A stretch of DNA of 41,343 bases from Magnetococcales bacterium. Its GTDB lineage: Bacteria; Pseudomonadota; Magnetococcia; Magnetococcales; UBA8363. The DNA lies in assembly GCA_015232645.1 (NCBI GenBank), contig JADFZF010000005.1, forward strand, positions 1 through 41,343, read 5' to 3'. The translations under genes were made by a program, and so were the position numbers. Below the pieces are notes generated by a model. The model saw only the letters and a program-made list of their open reading frames with translations. It did no database searches and was not told the origin of the DNA. Of the stretch, positions 27,507 through 35,645 are shown one piece after another. Numbering within the stretch: position 1 is the stretch's first letter; every line of letters begins with the position of its first letter.

Positions 27507-28598
27507 TTATCCGCCCCCTTCACCCGAAGTCTTGGTCAACTCATCCTCAATCACCCTGTCCCCTGGCAGGACCTCATCCCACACCTCCACTTCATGGGTG
27601 GCGCCGTGAACGATGTCGGCCAATACTCCCTGCCGCACCAACTCATCAAAACAATTGATCTGGTTGCGGCCGTTCTCTTTGGAATAGTAAAGCGCTCTAT
27701 CGGCCTTCTCTATGAGATCGGAGGGAAAATCCCGATCATTGACCATGACGAACCCAATACTGACCGTCACTTTTTGTACCTGGGGAAAGTGGTGACTGGC
27801 AATGCTTTCCCGGAAACGTTCCAATGCCGCCCAGGCTTTGTCCAAATCGACGTCCAGCAACAGGACCAAAAACTCCTCTCCCCCGAAACGATATAAAATA
27901 TCAGCGACACGAAACATACGCTCCATCTGCCGTGCGAACAGAATCAGCACCTCATCGCCTATGGCATGGCCAAAAGTATCGTTGACCCTTTTGAAATGAT
28001 CGATGTCGAACACCGCCAGGCAGGCCCCAGCCCCTCCGAGACGATTCGGCTCACTGATACAGGTAATATTATCCAAAATGGTAGAAATCGTTTCGTCGAA
28101 TGATCGACGGTTAAGCAACCCGGTCAAGGGGTCCTGATCCTTGGCACGGATGGTTCGTTCCAGATTGACGAACATGCCCCAAAGGAGGTGGGCGGTTGTT
28201 TCGTCGGCGATACTCAGCTTGGAGGTATTCAGGAGTAACAGACTTTTGATTTTCGAACCATCGATCAGGGAAAATATGATTTGCTCCCGGGCATCGGACT
28301 CGATACAGGTCACCGGAACGGCCGAGTGGCAGCTTTGCCGGATCATCATGCTCAGGGCCGGAATGTCTTCAATGGGGACACCGGTGCATTTCGGGCACAA
28401 CGGTTCAAACAGAACGAAATCCAACAGCAACTTCCCTGGCTCGGCCTGTTTGACCGCTTTCTGATGCAGGTCGAAATAACGGACCATACTGGCGGAGGTA
28501 AACTTGTGCAGAGTTTTGATGAGTTGTGAAATCAAACCGATCCGGTCCGATTGCCCGGTCATTTCCACCAGATAGGGGATGAGATCCTGGGAAATCAT
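27507..28598 (-). CDS. GGDEF diguanylate cyclase with N-terminal sensory domain
   Basis: A 363-residue soluble diguanylate cyclase. The C-terminal GGDEF domain starts at DPLTGLLNRRSF (156-167), has FDIDHFKRVNDTFGH, the active site GGEEF at 239-243, and an RVAD I-site at 230-233 with the standard five-residue spacing, so c-di-GMP feedback inhibition is expected. Residues 1-150 look like a divergent GAF-type sensory domain, with a CPKC pair (68, 71) and further Cys at 90 and 98 that could bind metal or sense redox. An acidic tail (WDEVLPGDRVIEDEL) follows the catalytic domain and is unusual. The start has no strong ribosome-binding site. It is about 130 bases after the FtsX-like gene on the same strand. 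Confidence 0.92.
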   Translation of the reverse strand: MISQDLIPYLVEMTGQSDRIGLISQLIKTLHKFTSASMVRYFDLHQKAVKQAEPGKLLLDFVLFEPLCPKCTGVPIEDIPALSMMIRQSCHSAVPVTCIESDAREQIIFSLIDGSKIKSLLLLNTSKLSIADETTAHLLWGMFVNLERTIRAKDQDPLTGLLNRRSFDETISTILDNITCISEPNRLGGAGACLAVFDIDHFKRVNDTFGHAIGDEVLILFARQMERMFRVADILYRFGGEEFLVLLLDVDLDKAWAALERFRESIASHHFPQVQKVTVSIGFVMVNDRDFPSDLIEKADRALYYSKENGRNQINCFDELVRQGVLADIVHGATHEVEVWDEVLPGDRVIEDELTKTSGEGGG

Positions 28599-28731
28599 GG
28601 TAACTGGAACACCATCGGCGCCACATCGGACAACGGTGGAGACTCCCGGTAGTCATGAAAACAACAGATCTTTGGAGTTGCAGCCAGCCTGAAGACAGGA
28701 TACCGCGAGTTCAACGGCCTCGTTACCCGAC

Positions 28732-30597
28732 TCATGGTGCCACCCATCCCTTTTTTGGAGTCCTTCTGGGGGCTCGTCCATCACCATGAAGGAGATCGGA
28801 TGGAGCGGTATTGGGGCGCAGGGGAAGCCGAAACAAAACGAACAGCGTGACCGCGATCAACACGGCAAACACCTCCCCCACCGTGACGACCATCGCCTTC
28901 CAGGATAACGGCAGCACCTCAAACTCATATCCTGGGGGCAGAAGCCCTTTGTAAAGAACGATGATTTGTCGAAACCCATCTTCCAGAAGGTAACGCAAGC
29001 CGGGGATCATGGCAAAAATGGCCAGGGAACTGGCCACAACGGTTCCCAAAGCCATTTGCCAGATCAGTTTGGCATAGATTCCGGACCAGCGAAAACCCCG
29101 GCTCAACAGGATTCCATAGTGGTGCTGGCGATGGCCGATGAGGGTCCCGACGTTGGCCAACAGCATGGCTCCCAGAAAGACGCCGAAGGTCAAGGCGTAA
29201 GCGGGCACCATGGTGGACAGCAGGTCGCTGAGCAGATTGAACCGATTGAGGGCTTCCTGGTACATGGGATGGATATTGAGCGCCTGTTGTCCATCCTTGG
29301 TGCGGATGGACAGGAGGGTTTGAATGCCTCGAGTCAACTTGGTGGGATCGGGGACATAGACATGCACCGCTTCGAAGGAAGTTCCGGCACTGGTGACGTT
29401 CCACGGCAACAGCATGACCGTCCCCTGGCTGTTGGAACTCCAGTTGGAACACAAGGCCTGACGCACTGGGCTGCTGCGGGGCAAACGGTGGCAGGGCAAC
29501 CATAGATTGTTATCCATATCGTGAACCAGGGAGTCGGCGATCACCTGCCCCGATGGCATCTGACCGGTGACCTGCCCGAGTTCAGGGGGAAGATTGGGTT
29601 TGCGACAGCGATCCTGACTGATCACCGACAATTCCGCCATACCGCTGGCTTCGATCTCCTTGGCAACGCATAGGGAATAACTCGCCAACTCCTTCACCGG
29701 ATACGACGCTGCCTTGAGGCGGGCATAATCCTGCGGATTTCCTATTCCCAGGTTATCGGGGTCATAGACCAGTTCGGGCAGGTGGTGGGCGGCCAGCAAG
29801 GCGTTGTAGGTAGTCAAGGGAAACAAAAAGGCCACTTTTTCCATGGCGGGAATATGATCGATCCAACGCACCTGAAAGGGAATCAGCTTGTCCGCGTCTC
29901 CGACCCTCATACGCAGCCACAGGGAGGAGAGGTTATCCTTGTATTGTTTTTTTTCCAACTTGTCCGGGAGGCGACGTAGTTTTCGTTCTTCCAAGATCGG
30001 CTGCACCTCCTCTTTATAGGCGGAATAATCGAACTGGGAGGCAAACAAGGATTCGTTGAGAACCAACGTCAGGGGAAGATCATACCAACCTTTCGGACCG
30101 TTGGCATTCCGGACCCCGGACCGATAGGGCTCCTGATCCAGATTCCACAGGGGATCGTCGGGGTAGACGGCCCAGCCGAGAAACGGAACGCTGGGATCCC
30201 AGGCGGAATGGCCCGGCAGGGTAATTTGTGGACTGTTGTTGGCGATACGCCGGTACGGATACGCCGTGATGCCAAACGCTTCCCCAGGGACCCGCTCCTT
30301 CATTTCATCCAGGCGTTCCAACAGTCCCGAATGGATGCCATTCTGATTTTGCCAATAAGGGGTGGCCCAGATGGGAACGCCGTAAGGACGGAGAGTTCCC
30401 AGCAAAGCGTCGGTGAATCGTTCCAACAATCCGGCCCGGCTCCCCACCAGCAACAAGGCCATGGCGATCACGAGTGACAACAGCAGCGTCAGCCAAGCGA
30501 AGTCTCTGCCACCGTCCACGCAACCAAAACGACCGCAGCTGAAGGAGCGCCAGTAGGCCTTCCATCCCAAAGGTACCCACACGGGTAGCCATCTCAT
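28732..30597 (-). CDS. FtsX/MacB-like ABC transporter permease, orphan
   Basis: A 621-residue inner-membrane protein with the FtsX-like topology: one helix near the N-terminus (about 34-52), a large extracytoplasmic domain of about 400 residues, and three C-terminal helices (roughly 465-490, 515-540, 569-589). It ends in RLPLRPNTAPSDLLHGD, which resembles the closing P-xx-LLRG of FtsX/MacB permeases. The periplasmic domain shows Cys residues (CVAKE, DRCRK, LPCHRL, ALCSNW) that may form disulfides, and no family I can name. No ABC ATPase gene is adjacent. A GGAG ribosome-binding site seven bases before ATG 30597 supports the start. It might partner a remote ATPase or act in lipoprotein or envelope processes. 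Function unknown. Confidence 0.75.
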   Translation of the reverse strand: MRWLPVWVPLGWKAYWRSFSCGRFGCVDGGRDFAWLTLLLSLVIAMALLLVGSRAGLLERFTDALLGTLRPYGVPIWATPYWQNQNGIHSGLLERLDEMKERVPGEAFGITAYPYRRIANNSPQITLPGHSAWDPSVPFLGWAVYPDDPLWNLDQEPYRSGVRNANGPKGWYDLPLTLVLNESLFASQFDYSAYKEEVQPILEERKLRRLPDKLEKKQYKDNLSSLWLRMRVGDADKLIPFQVRWIDHIPAMEKVAFLFPLTTYNALLAAHHLPELVYDPDNLGIGNPQDYARLKAASYPVKELASYSLCVAKEIEASGMAELSVISQDRCRKPNLPPELGQVTGQMPSGQVIADSLVHDMDNNLWLPCHRLPRSSPVRQALCSNWSSNSQGTVMLLPWNVTSAGTSFEAVHVYVPDPTKLTRGIQTLLSIRTKDGQQALNIHPMYQEALNRFNLLSDLLSTMVPAYALTFGVFLGAMLLANVGTLIGHRQHHYGILLSRGFRWSGIYAKLIWQMALGTVVASSLAIFAMIPGLRYLLEDGFRQIIVLYKGLLPPGYEFEVLPLSWKAMVVTVGEVFAVLIAVTLFVLFRLPLRPNTAPSDLLHGDGRAPRRTPKKGWVAP

Positions 30598-31118
30598 GGG
30601 CCATCTCCGTCAAGCATGGTAACCAAGAAAAAATCCGATATTAACCCCTGGTACGGAATAAAATCCAGGATCGCCCTGTGGAAATGGGCAATCATTGAAA
30701 AAAAAATTACGTGGGGCTAGATCATCCCCTTGATCCTTTCTCAGGTCAACCCAGCATTGGCAATCATCTCCCGCCGTTGCTCTCTCTCCCCTTGTTCATT
30801 TCTCCCGATGCCGATGTTTCCACCGGACGTGGAACCGGGGCGGTTCCGTCCTTGATCTGCAAAACATTTCAACGATGGGTTGGCAAGCGATGATACGACC
30901 CAAAAACGTGGCACAAATCAAAACTATGGGAAAACCGAGGGATTCGGTTGGCCACTGGTCGGGATGGAACTCTACTCTCACCCTTTGGATGGCCCTGGAT
31001 GACCGAGCCAAGTGGCAGCGGCCTCCTCTCAAATCAAACCCGGGAGAACAGCTCCCCCGGGTCTCAATGCCGACTACATGTCACCAGGGGCTGTTCCAGG
31101 GATTGGCCCCTCTGCCCG
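30598..31118. other. Intergenic region, no gene recognised
   Basis: About 520 bases between the FtsX-like gene and the small secreted protein, both on the minus strand. It contains a hairpin at 31038-31062. Open frames are short and show no family pattern. Confidence 0.5.
31038..31062 (-). terminator. Possible terminator of the small secreted protein gene
   Basis: ACCCGGGAG (31038-31046) pairs with CTCCCCCGGGT (31052-31062) apart from a two-base bulge, with loop AACAG. It lies about 57 bases past the stop at 31119 in the minus direction. The following minus-strand bases TTGATTTGAG are only mildly T-rich. Confidence 0.35.
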
Positions 31119-31382
31119 CTATTTCCAACCAGCTTCCTTGTCACACTCGGCCTGTTCCTTGGGATGAGACTTTTCCCAGGCGCTGATCGACTGGGTCTCG
31201 TTGTCGGACATCTTATTATTCATGCAGGTGCAATATTTGGTGATGGTTTCAATGGCGACATTCTCCTTGGCGTTATCTTTGACGCACTTCGCCACCCAGG
31301 CCGCATCGTCCGCACCGGCAAATGCGACACTACTAGCCAAAAGGGCTCCGGAAAACATCACCAGCATAGTTTTTATTTTCAT
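31119..31382 (-). CDS. Small exported protein with four cysteines
   Basis: An 87-residue protein with a Sec signal peptide (MKIKTMLVMFSGALLASSVAFAGA). The mature part has four cysteines in KC, KYCTC and EC contexts and is mostly helical and charged (MSDNETQSISAWEKSHPKEQAECDKEAGWK). It recalls small periplasmic helical hairpin proteins with paired CxnC motifs, but I cannot name a family. The start at 31382 is supported by GAGGAG eight bases upstream; the frame is open further (to 31430), but that stretch overlaps the -10 box. It has its own promoter and a possible terminator, so it is probably a single-gene unit. Function unknown. Confidence 0.8.
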   Translation of the reverse strand: MKIKTMLVMFSGALLASSVAFAGADDAAWVAKCVKDNAKENVAIETITKYCTCMNNKMSDNETQSISAWEKSHPKEQAECDKEAGWK

Positions 31383-31425
31383 GGTGTTGACTCCTCGTTG
31401 ATAAAGATTATTGTGATCTGACCGC

Positions 31426-31455
31426 ATCATAGAAGAAGCTTCGCCATCATTTCAA
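31426..31455 (-). promoter_or_regulatory. Sigma70-type promoter for the small exported protein
   Basis: On the minus strand TTGAAA (complement of 31450-31455) is separated by 18 bases from TATGAT (complement of 31426-31431). Each hexamer has five of six consensus bases. The predicted start near 31419 gives a leader of about 37 bases, in which the GAGGAG ribosome-binding site lies. Confidence 0.6.
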
Positions 31456-32370
31456 AGGAAATTCATTGAATATTGAATCATAATTTTCCTTGACATTATT
31501 GTTACCTCTTTTTTCTTGAACCTATTTACAGTCGATCATAATTCAAAGAAATACCTCCATAGGGCCTGAAGCCACACCATTCCCTTGGAATCAAAAAAAC
31601 GAATATTTGTTAATATTGATACCGTCTTTACACCACCTACCCTGGCCGTTGGCATAACTCAACGGACCGGTTGTCTCGTGATGCAGATGTGCCAATCGCC
31701 TGGGGATATCAGACAAATTATGTTATTAAAAATATTTTTATAGATAATGACGACATCGAATAACTCCAAAATGTATAATCGCACCTATCAACATACGGTT
31801 AATTGCTGATAATAAAATATTTCCCCTTATTTGCACACGGGTCCGTGACACATTTGATATCATTTCGCTTCCATCCCCAATAATATTAATAAATAATGTA
31901 GCCAACCGGGTTGATATTTTGGGCAAGATCGCCAGCAGAAACGTTTGCCCCATTGTTTGATATTTCAACGAGTATACCGTACCGCTATAACCTGTATTTG
32001 ATTACCCCGTATGCACCAATCATCTTCCCCATCTGGGCCATATTGGGAACATTCACCATATGTCCATGGCGACTTCTGAACGTAGCCGTTCCGGCCCCTC
32101 CACTTCAAGGCATATTGGCATGGATTAATAAAAAAGAGAATGAGGGATGGCCCCCAAGGTTTCGGCTTTGACTCTGTTTTTACTATTTTCACGCCCTTTG
32201 ACCCGATGCCAGATCCCCGCATGCATTTTGCGGAAATCTAACGCAGGCGCGCACCTTGATTCTTTCGTTGGGATCTTTGCGATAAATGGTGCGATGATGA
32301 TGATGGTCAATTCTTAAATGCTGATGCCTGACGCTTGGTTGCCGGCAAACGCCGTCCAGATATGAGTTGA

Positions 32371-32414
32371 CCCGGAATCCATTCTGGTTCTGCGAAAACC
32401 AGATTGATTCCGGG
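32371..32414. repeat. Nested 9+7 bp hairpin
   Basis: CCCGGAATC (32371-32379) pairs with GATTCCGGG (32406-32414). Inside it, TCTGGTT (32383-32389) pairs with AACCAGA (32397-32403), separated by a small internal loop (three and two bases). The loop is seven bases. No T-run follows, so it is not an obvious terminator; it could be part of a structured RNA or an element end. Confidence 0.7.
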
Positions 32415-32437
32415 ATCTTGCCACTGGCTCAGCTTAG

Positions 32438-32525
32438 TTCTACCTTGTCACATTCATTAATTGGAATGGATAGCTAATTATTTATTATATGGTTTGCTCA
32501 AATTGATGAATTTAACAAAGTAGAA
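32438..32525. repeat. MITE-like element, short copy
   Basis: An 88-bp element whose 25-base ends (32438-32462 and 32501-32525) are inverted repeats matching at about 21 of 25 positions by eye. Both halves recur in the longer copy at 6134-6309. No clear target-site duplication was seen and no protein is encoded. It lies about 210 bases past the end of the NfnB-NfnA-like gene. Confidence 0.7.
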
Positions 32526-32740
32526 TTGGAATCCTTCGAGAAGGAAACAAGTCTCTTCGGTAAGAAGGGGCATTTCCCCGCTATTAAAAACGCCCCAGAA
32601 AAAAACGCGGATCTGAATGGTTACGATGAGCCATTCAATCCCATCATGAAGCCTGTTGCCCATGGGCCTTAAGGAAGGTCCCCCCCCCTTCCCCGTACGC
32701 CCAATTCGGCCCTCCCAGCCCGTTTGTCCCTCCAACCCTC

Positions 32741-35611
32741 CTAGGTCTTCAACCCATGCTTTTCCATACTTTTAAGTTCCTTGGCACGGAATTGCATAAA
32801 CCTGGGCATGAATTTTTCCCAATCGATGCTATGGGCATCCAACTCCGGACCATCGATACAGGCGTGCTTTCGTACCATCTTGCCTTTGACGGTCACCGGC
32901 ACCATGCAGGCTCCACACATGCCCGTTGCATCCACCATGATGGAATTCAAACTGGCAACGGTCTTGACACCAAATGGACGAGTCAAATCGCTCACGGCAC
33001 GCATCATCAACGGTGGCCCAATGGTAACCACTTCACCAATCTTACGTCCCTGCCCATCCCGCTCTTTTTCCAGCAGCTTCAACAGCGGACCGGTCACGAA
33101 CCCCTTGAACCCCATACTGCCATCGTTGGTGGTATAAATGACGTCCAGAGTTTGGGGAAATTGCGCCTGCAGCCGCCCCACCCGCTCATCGCTCCGCGAC
33201 CAAAAAATATGACCCTTGCTGCGAAAACCGGAAATCAACGTCACATGATTGCCCTTGCGCAGATGTTCACGCATGATGGGATAGACCGGCGGCAAACCAA
33301 CCCCGCCGGCAGTGAATACCACCGTCTCACCATTTTCATAACGGTGCAGCTCACTCGGAAGACCCAGGGGACCGGCAATACCATAAAAAGCCTCTCCCTC
33401 GGCCATTTGGTTGATCACCATGGAACTGGTACCCAACCCTTGCACCACCAGGGTGATGGTGCCACGACGGGCGTCCCAGTCGGCCAGAGTCAGCGGGATC
33501 AACTCCCCCTTCTGCCACGCCAACACCCGGACGAATTGTCCCGCCTTGGCGGATCGGGCAATCAAGGGGGATTCGACCACGAATTCGACAATCCCATCGG
33601 CCAACAATCGTTTTTCCCGGATGACCGCCTTGGCCTGTCCCTGACGGGTGTAATGAATCGCCTTGGAGATCATCTTGCGGATGGCCAACGGTTCCTCGGG
33701 AATGTCCCGATTGATCTCACGGGCGGCGCTCAATCCATCTCCCGCTGCCTTGATGGCGGTCGAACCACCACGGGCGGCGTCGCCACCGCTGAACACGTTT
33801 TCGATGGATGTCTTTTGGGAATTGGGCTGGACCTCGATGGAGCCCCATTTGGTGGTCTTCAATCCCGGTTCCGCATCCTTGACGATGGGATTGGAGGTAT
33901 TACCCAACGCCATGATGGCCAGATCGATCTGGATGGTTTCGGTATGCCCGGTATGGACCGGACTGCGCCGCCCCGATGCATCGGGTTCACCCAGAGTCAT
34001 GATGTCCAGTACCGCCTCTCTGACGAAATGGTGGTTGTCACCGCGAAATTCGATGGGGGTGCGCAACACCTTCAGGGCGATCCCTTCCTCCAGGGCGTGA
34101 TGCAACTCTTCCACCCGCACCGGCATCTCCTCACGGGTCCGCCGATAAACGATGGTCACATCCCCTCGCAGTCGCTTGGCGGTACGCGCTGCGTCCATGG
34201 CGGTGTTGCCACCACCGATGACGATCACCTTCTTGCCCTCGACATCGGGTAACGGTGTCTCATAATCCTCCCGGTGGGCCTGCATCAGGTTGACGCGGGT
34301 CAAAAATTCATTCGCCGACATCACCCCGTTCAAATGTTCCCCCGGAACGTTCAAGAATTTGGGCAGCCCCGCTCCGGTGCCGACAAAAATCTTCCAGAAT
34401 CCCGCCTCCTTCAACTGCTCCAGAGTCGCCGTCTTGCCCACCAGGAAGTTGGTGACGAATTCCCCACCCAACTGCTTGATCTTCTTGATGACATCATCAA
34501 TCAATTCATTGGGAAGACGGAATTCGGGGATGCCATAGCGCAACACCCCTCCCAACTCGTGGAAGGCTTCGAACACCGTGACCGGAAACCCTTCCTTGAG
34601 CAACAGATAGGCATTGATCATTCCCGCAGGGCCCGACCCCACCACCGCAACAGGGGGCTTCTTTCCTGTTTGCCAGGGGGAGACATAATCGCTCGCTATT
34701 TGAAACAGTGCCTCGGGATCCCGAACCTTGCGACTTTGCGGCAGATACCATTCTACCTGCCCGATTTCCATGGGCCTTTCCGCCAGGGTGCACACGCCTT
34801 GACACTGATGTTCCTGGGGACAGACCCGGCCGGTGACGTTGGGCAACGGATTGGAATCGCGAATGATGGCATAAGCCTCTTCAAACCGCCCCTCTCCCAG
34901 ACAACGAAGCATCTCCGGAATGTGAATCTTGACCGGACATCCCCCCTGCGGTTCCGACTTGCCACAGGGAATACCGATTTCGCACGGACGGTCATCGCAC
35001 TGTTTGTCGCGCAACACCTCCAGCCAGACGAACAGTTCCACCTCTCGGAACGAATATCCCAACCCCATGTAGCCCAGATACCCCTGGTTGACCAGATCGA
35101 AATCCTTGTTACGCTCATCGGCGGGGCGAATGTAGGGAGGAATATTGTTCTGACTGGGCCAGTTTTTCGACAACCCCTTGAACATCGGATATCGTTCCGA
35201 CAGATGATTGTCGATGGCCTGGATGAACCGCCGTTTGAATTTCAGCGGCACGTCCCAGACGAAACGCATCAGCACCGTGCTCATGGCATCGCCCTGGAGC
35301 AAAAGATTCCAGAATTTGTTGACAAACTCCTGACTCATCTCCTCCTTTCTGAACTCACTGGCGATGGCATCGATCCCCTCCTCAATGAAGATGCTGCGAA
35401 ACATGGCGGGGTGGTTGAACAGGCGTTCCTTGAGCAAGTCCAGTTGTTTTTGAAAAATTTCCACCGCATGCCGACTCTCCAGAGCCTTCATCTGCTCTTC
35501 CACCGTCTGCTGGTGGTGGCTGGTGGCCTCGATCACCTGGCTCGCCCGATAGTAGCGCTCCAGATCGGAAGGATCATAGTTGTATTCCGTCGTGGTATGG
35601 AAATTATCCAT
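32741..35611 (-). CDS. NfnB-NfnA-like fused flavoprotein (ferredoxin/NAD(P)H oxidoreductase)
   Basis: A 956-residue fusion. Residues 1-170 are a helical N-terminal domain that I do not recognise. Residues about 205-640 are a GltD/NfnB-like module: an N-terminal cysteine-rich Fe-S region (C205 to C274), the FAD site GSGPAG (325-330), GGVLRYGIPEFRLP, and the NAD(P) site GGGNTAMDAAR (466-476). Residues about 650-956 are an NfnA/SudB-like FNR module with AGQFVRV (690-696) for flavin, FTAGGVGLPP for the nucleotide, and a C-terminal 2Fe-2S motif C899-x2-C902 with C918. NfnAB enzymes exchange electrons among NADH, NADPH and ferredoxin; here both subunits are one chain. AGGAGG six bases before ATG 35611 supports the start. 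It follows the POR gene by 34 bases, so it plausibly recycles POR electrons. Direction is inferred. Confidence 0.88.
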   Translation of the reverse strand: MDNFHTTTEYNYDPSDLERYYRASQVIEATSHHQQTVEEQMKALESRHAVEIFQKQLDLLKERLFNHPAMFRSIFIEEGIDAIASEFRKEEMSQEFVNKFWNLLLQGDAMSTVLMRFVWDVPLKFKRRFIQAIDNHLSERYPMFKGLSKNWPSQNNIPPYIRPADERNKDFDLVNQGYLGYMGLGYSFREVELFVWLEVLRDKQCDDRPCEIGIPCGKSEPQGGCPVKIHIPEMLRCLGEGRFEEAYAIIRDSNPLPNVTGRVCPQEHQCQGVCTLAERPMEIGQVEWYLPQSRKVRDPEALFQIASDYVSPWQTGKKPPVAVVGSGPAGMINAYLLLKEGFPVTVFEAFHELGGVLRYGIPEFRLPNELIDDVIKKIKQLGGEFVTNFLVGKTATLEQLKEAGFWKIFVGTGAGLPKFLNVPGEHLNGVMSANEFLTRVNLMQAHREDYETPLPDVEGKKVIVIGGGNTAMDAARTAKRLRGDVTIVYRRTREEMPVRVEELHHALEEGIALKVLRTPIEFRGDNHHFVREAVLDIMTLGEPDASGRRSPVHTGHTETIQIDLAIMALGNTSNPIVKDAEPGLKTTKWGSIEVQPNSQKTSIENVFSGGDAARGGSTAIKAAGDGLSAAREINRDIPEEPLAIRKMISKAIHYTRQGQAKAVIREKRLLADGIVEFVVESPLIARSAKAGQFVRVLAWQKGELIPLTLADWDARRGTITLVVQGLGTSSMVINQMAEGEAFYGIAGPLGLPSELHRYENGETVVFTAGGVGLPPVYPIMREHLRKGNHVTLISGFRSKGHIFWSRSDERVGRLQAQFPQTLDVIYTTNDGSMGFKGFVTGPLLKLLEKERDGQGRKIGEVVTIGPPLMMRAVSDLTRPFGVKTVASLNSIMVDATGMCGACMVPVTVKGKMVRKHACIDGPELDAHSIDWEKFMPRFMQFRAKELKSMEKHGLKT

Positions 35612-35645
35612 AATGTGCCTCCTTAAGGGGCATGGGATGAATCAC

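Larger units (their letters stand above)
31456..32740. other. AT-rich gene-free region
   Basis: About 1.3 kb, visibly richer in A+T than the surrounding genes. Short open frames (for example minus 31738-31968 and 31965-32222) show no family resemblance and are broken by stops in all frames, so nothing coding is called. The region contains a strong nested hairpin (32371-32414) and a MITE-like element (32438-32525). It may be a decayed insertion or a horizontally acquired scrap. Confidence 0.55.

Noticed and set aside
31738-31968. 76-codon minus-strand frame in the AT-rich island
   Set aside because: No good ribosome-binding site, no family pattern, and surrounding frames are broken; more likely random in AT-rich DNA.
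32756-34252. 498-codon plus-strand frame antisense to the NfnB-NfnA-like gene
   Set aside because: It is a mirror of the flavoprotein frame, His/Gly-rich with no recognisable domain.
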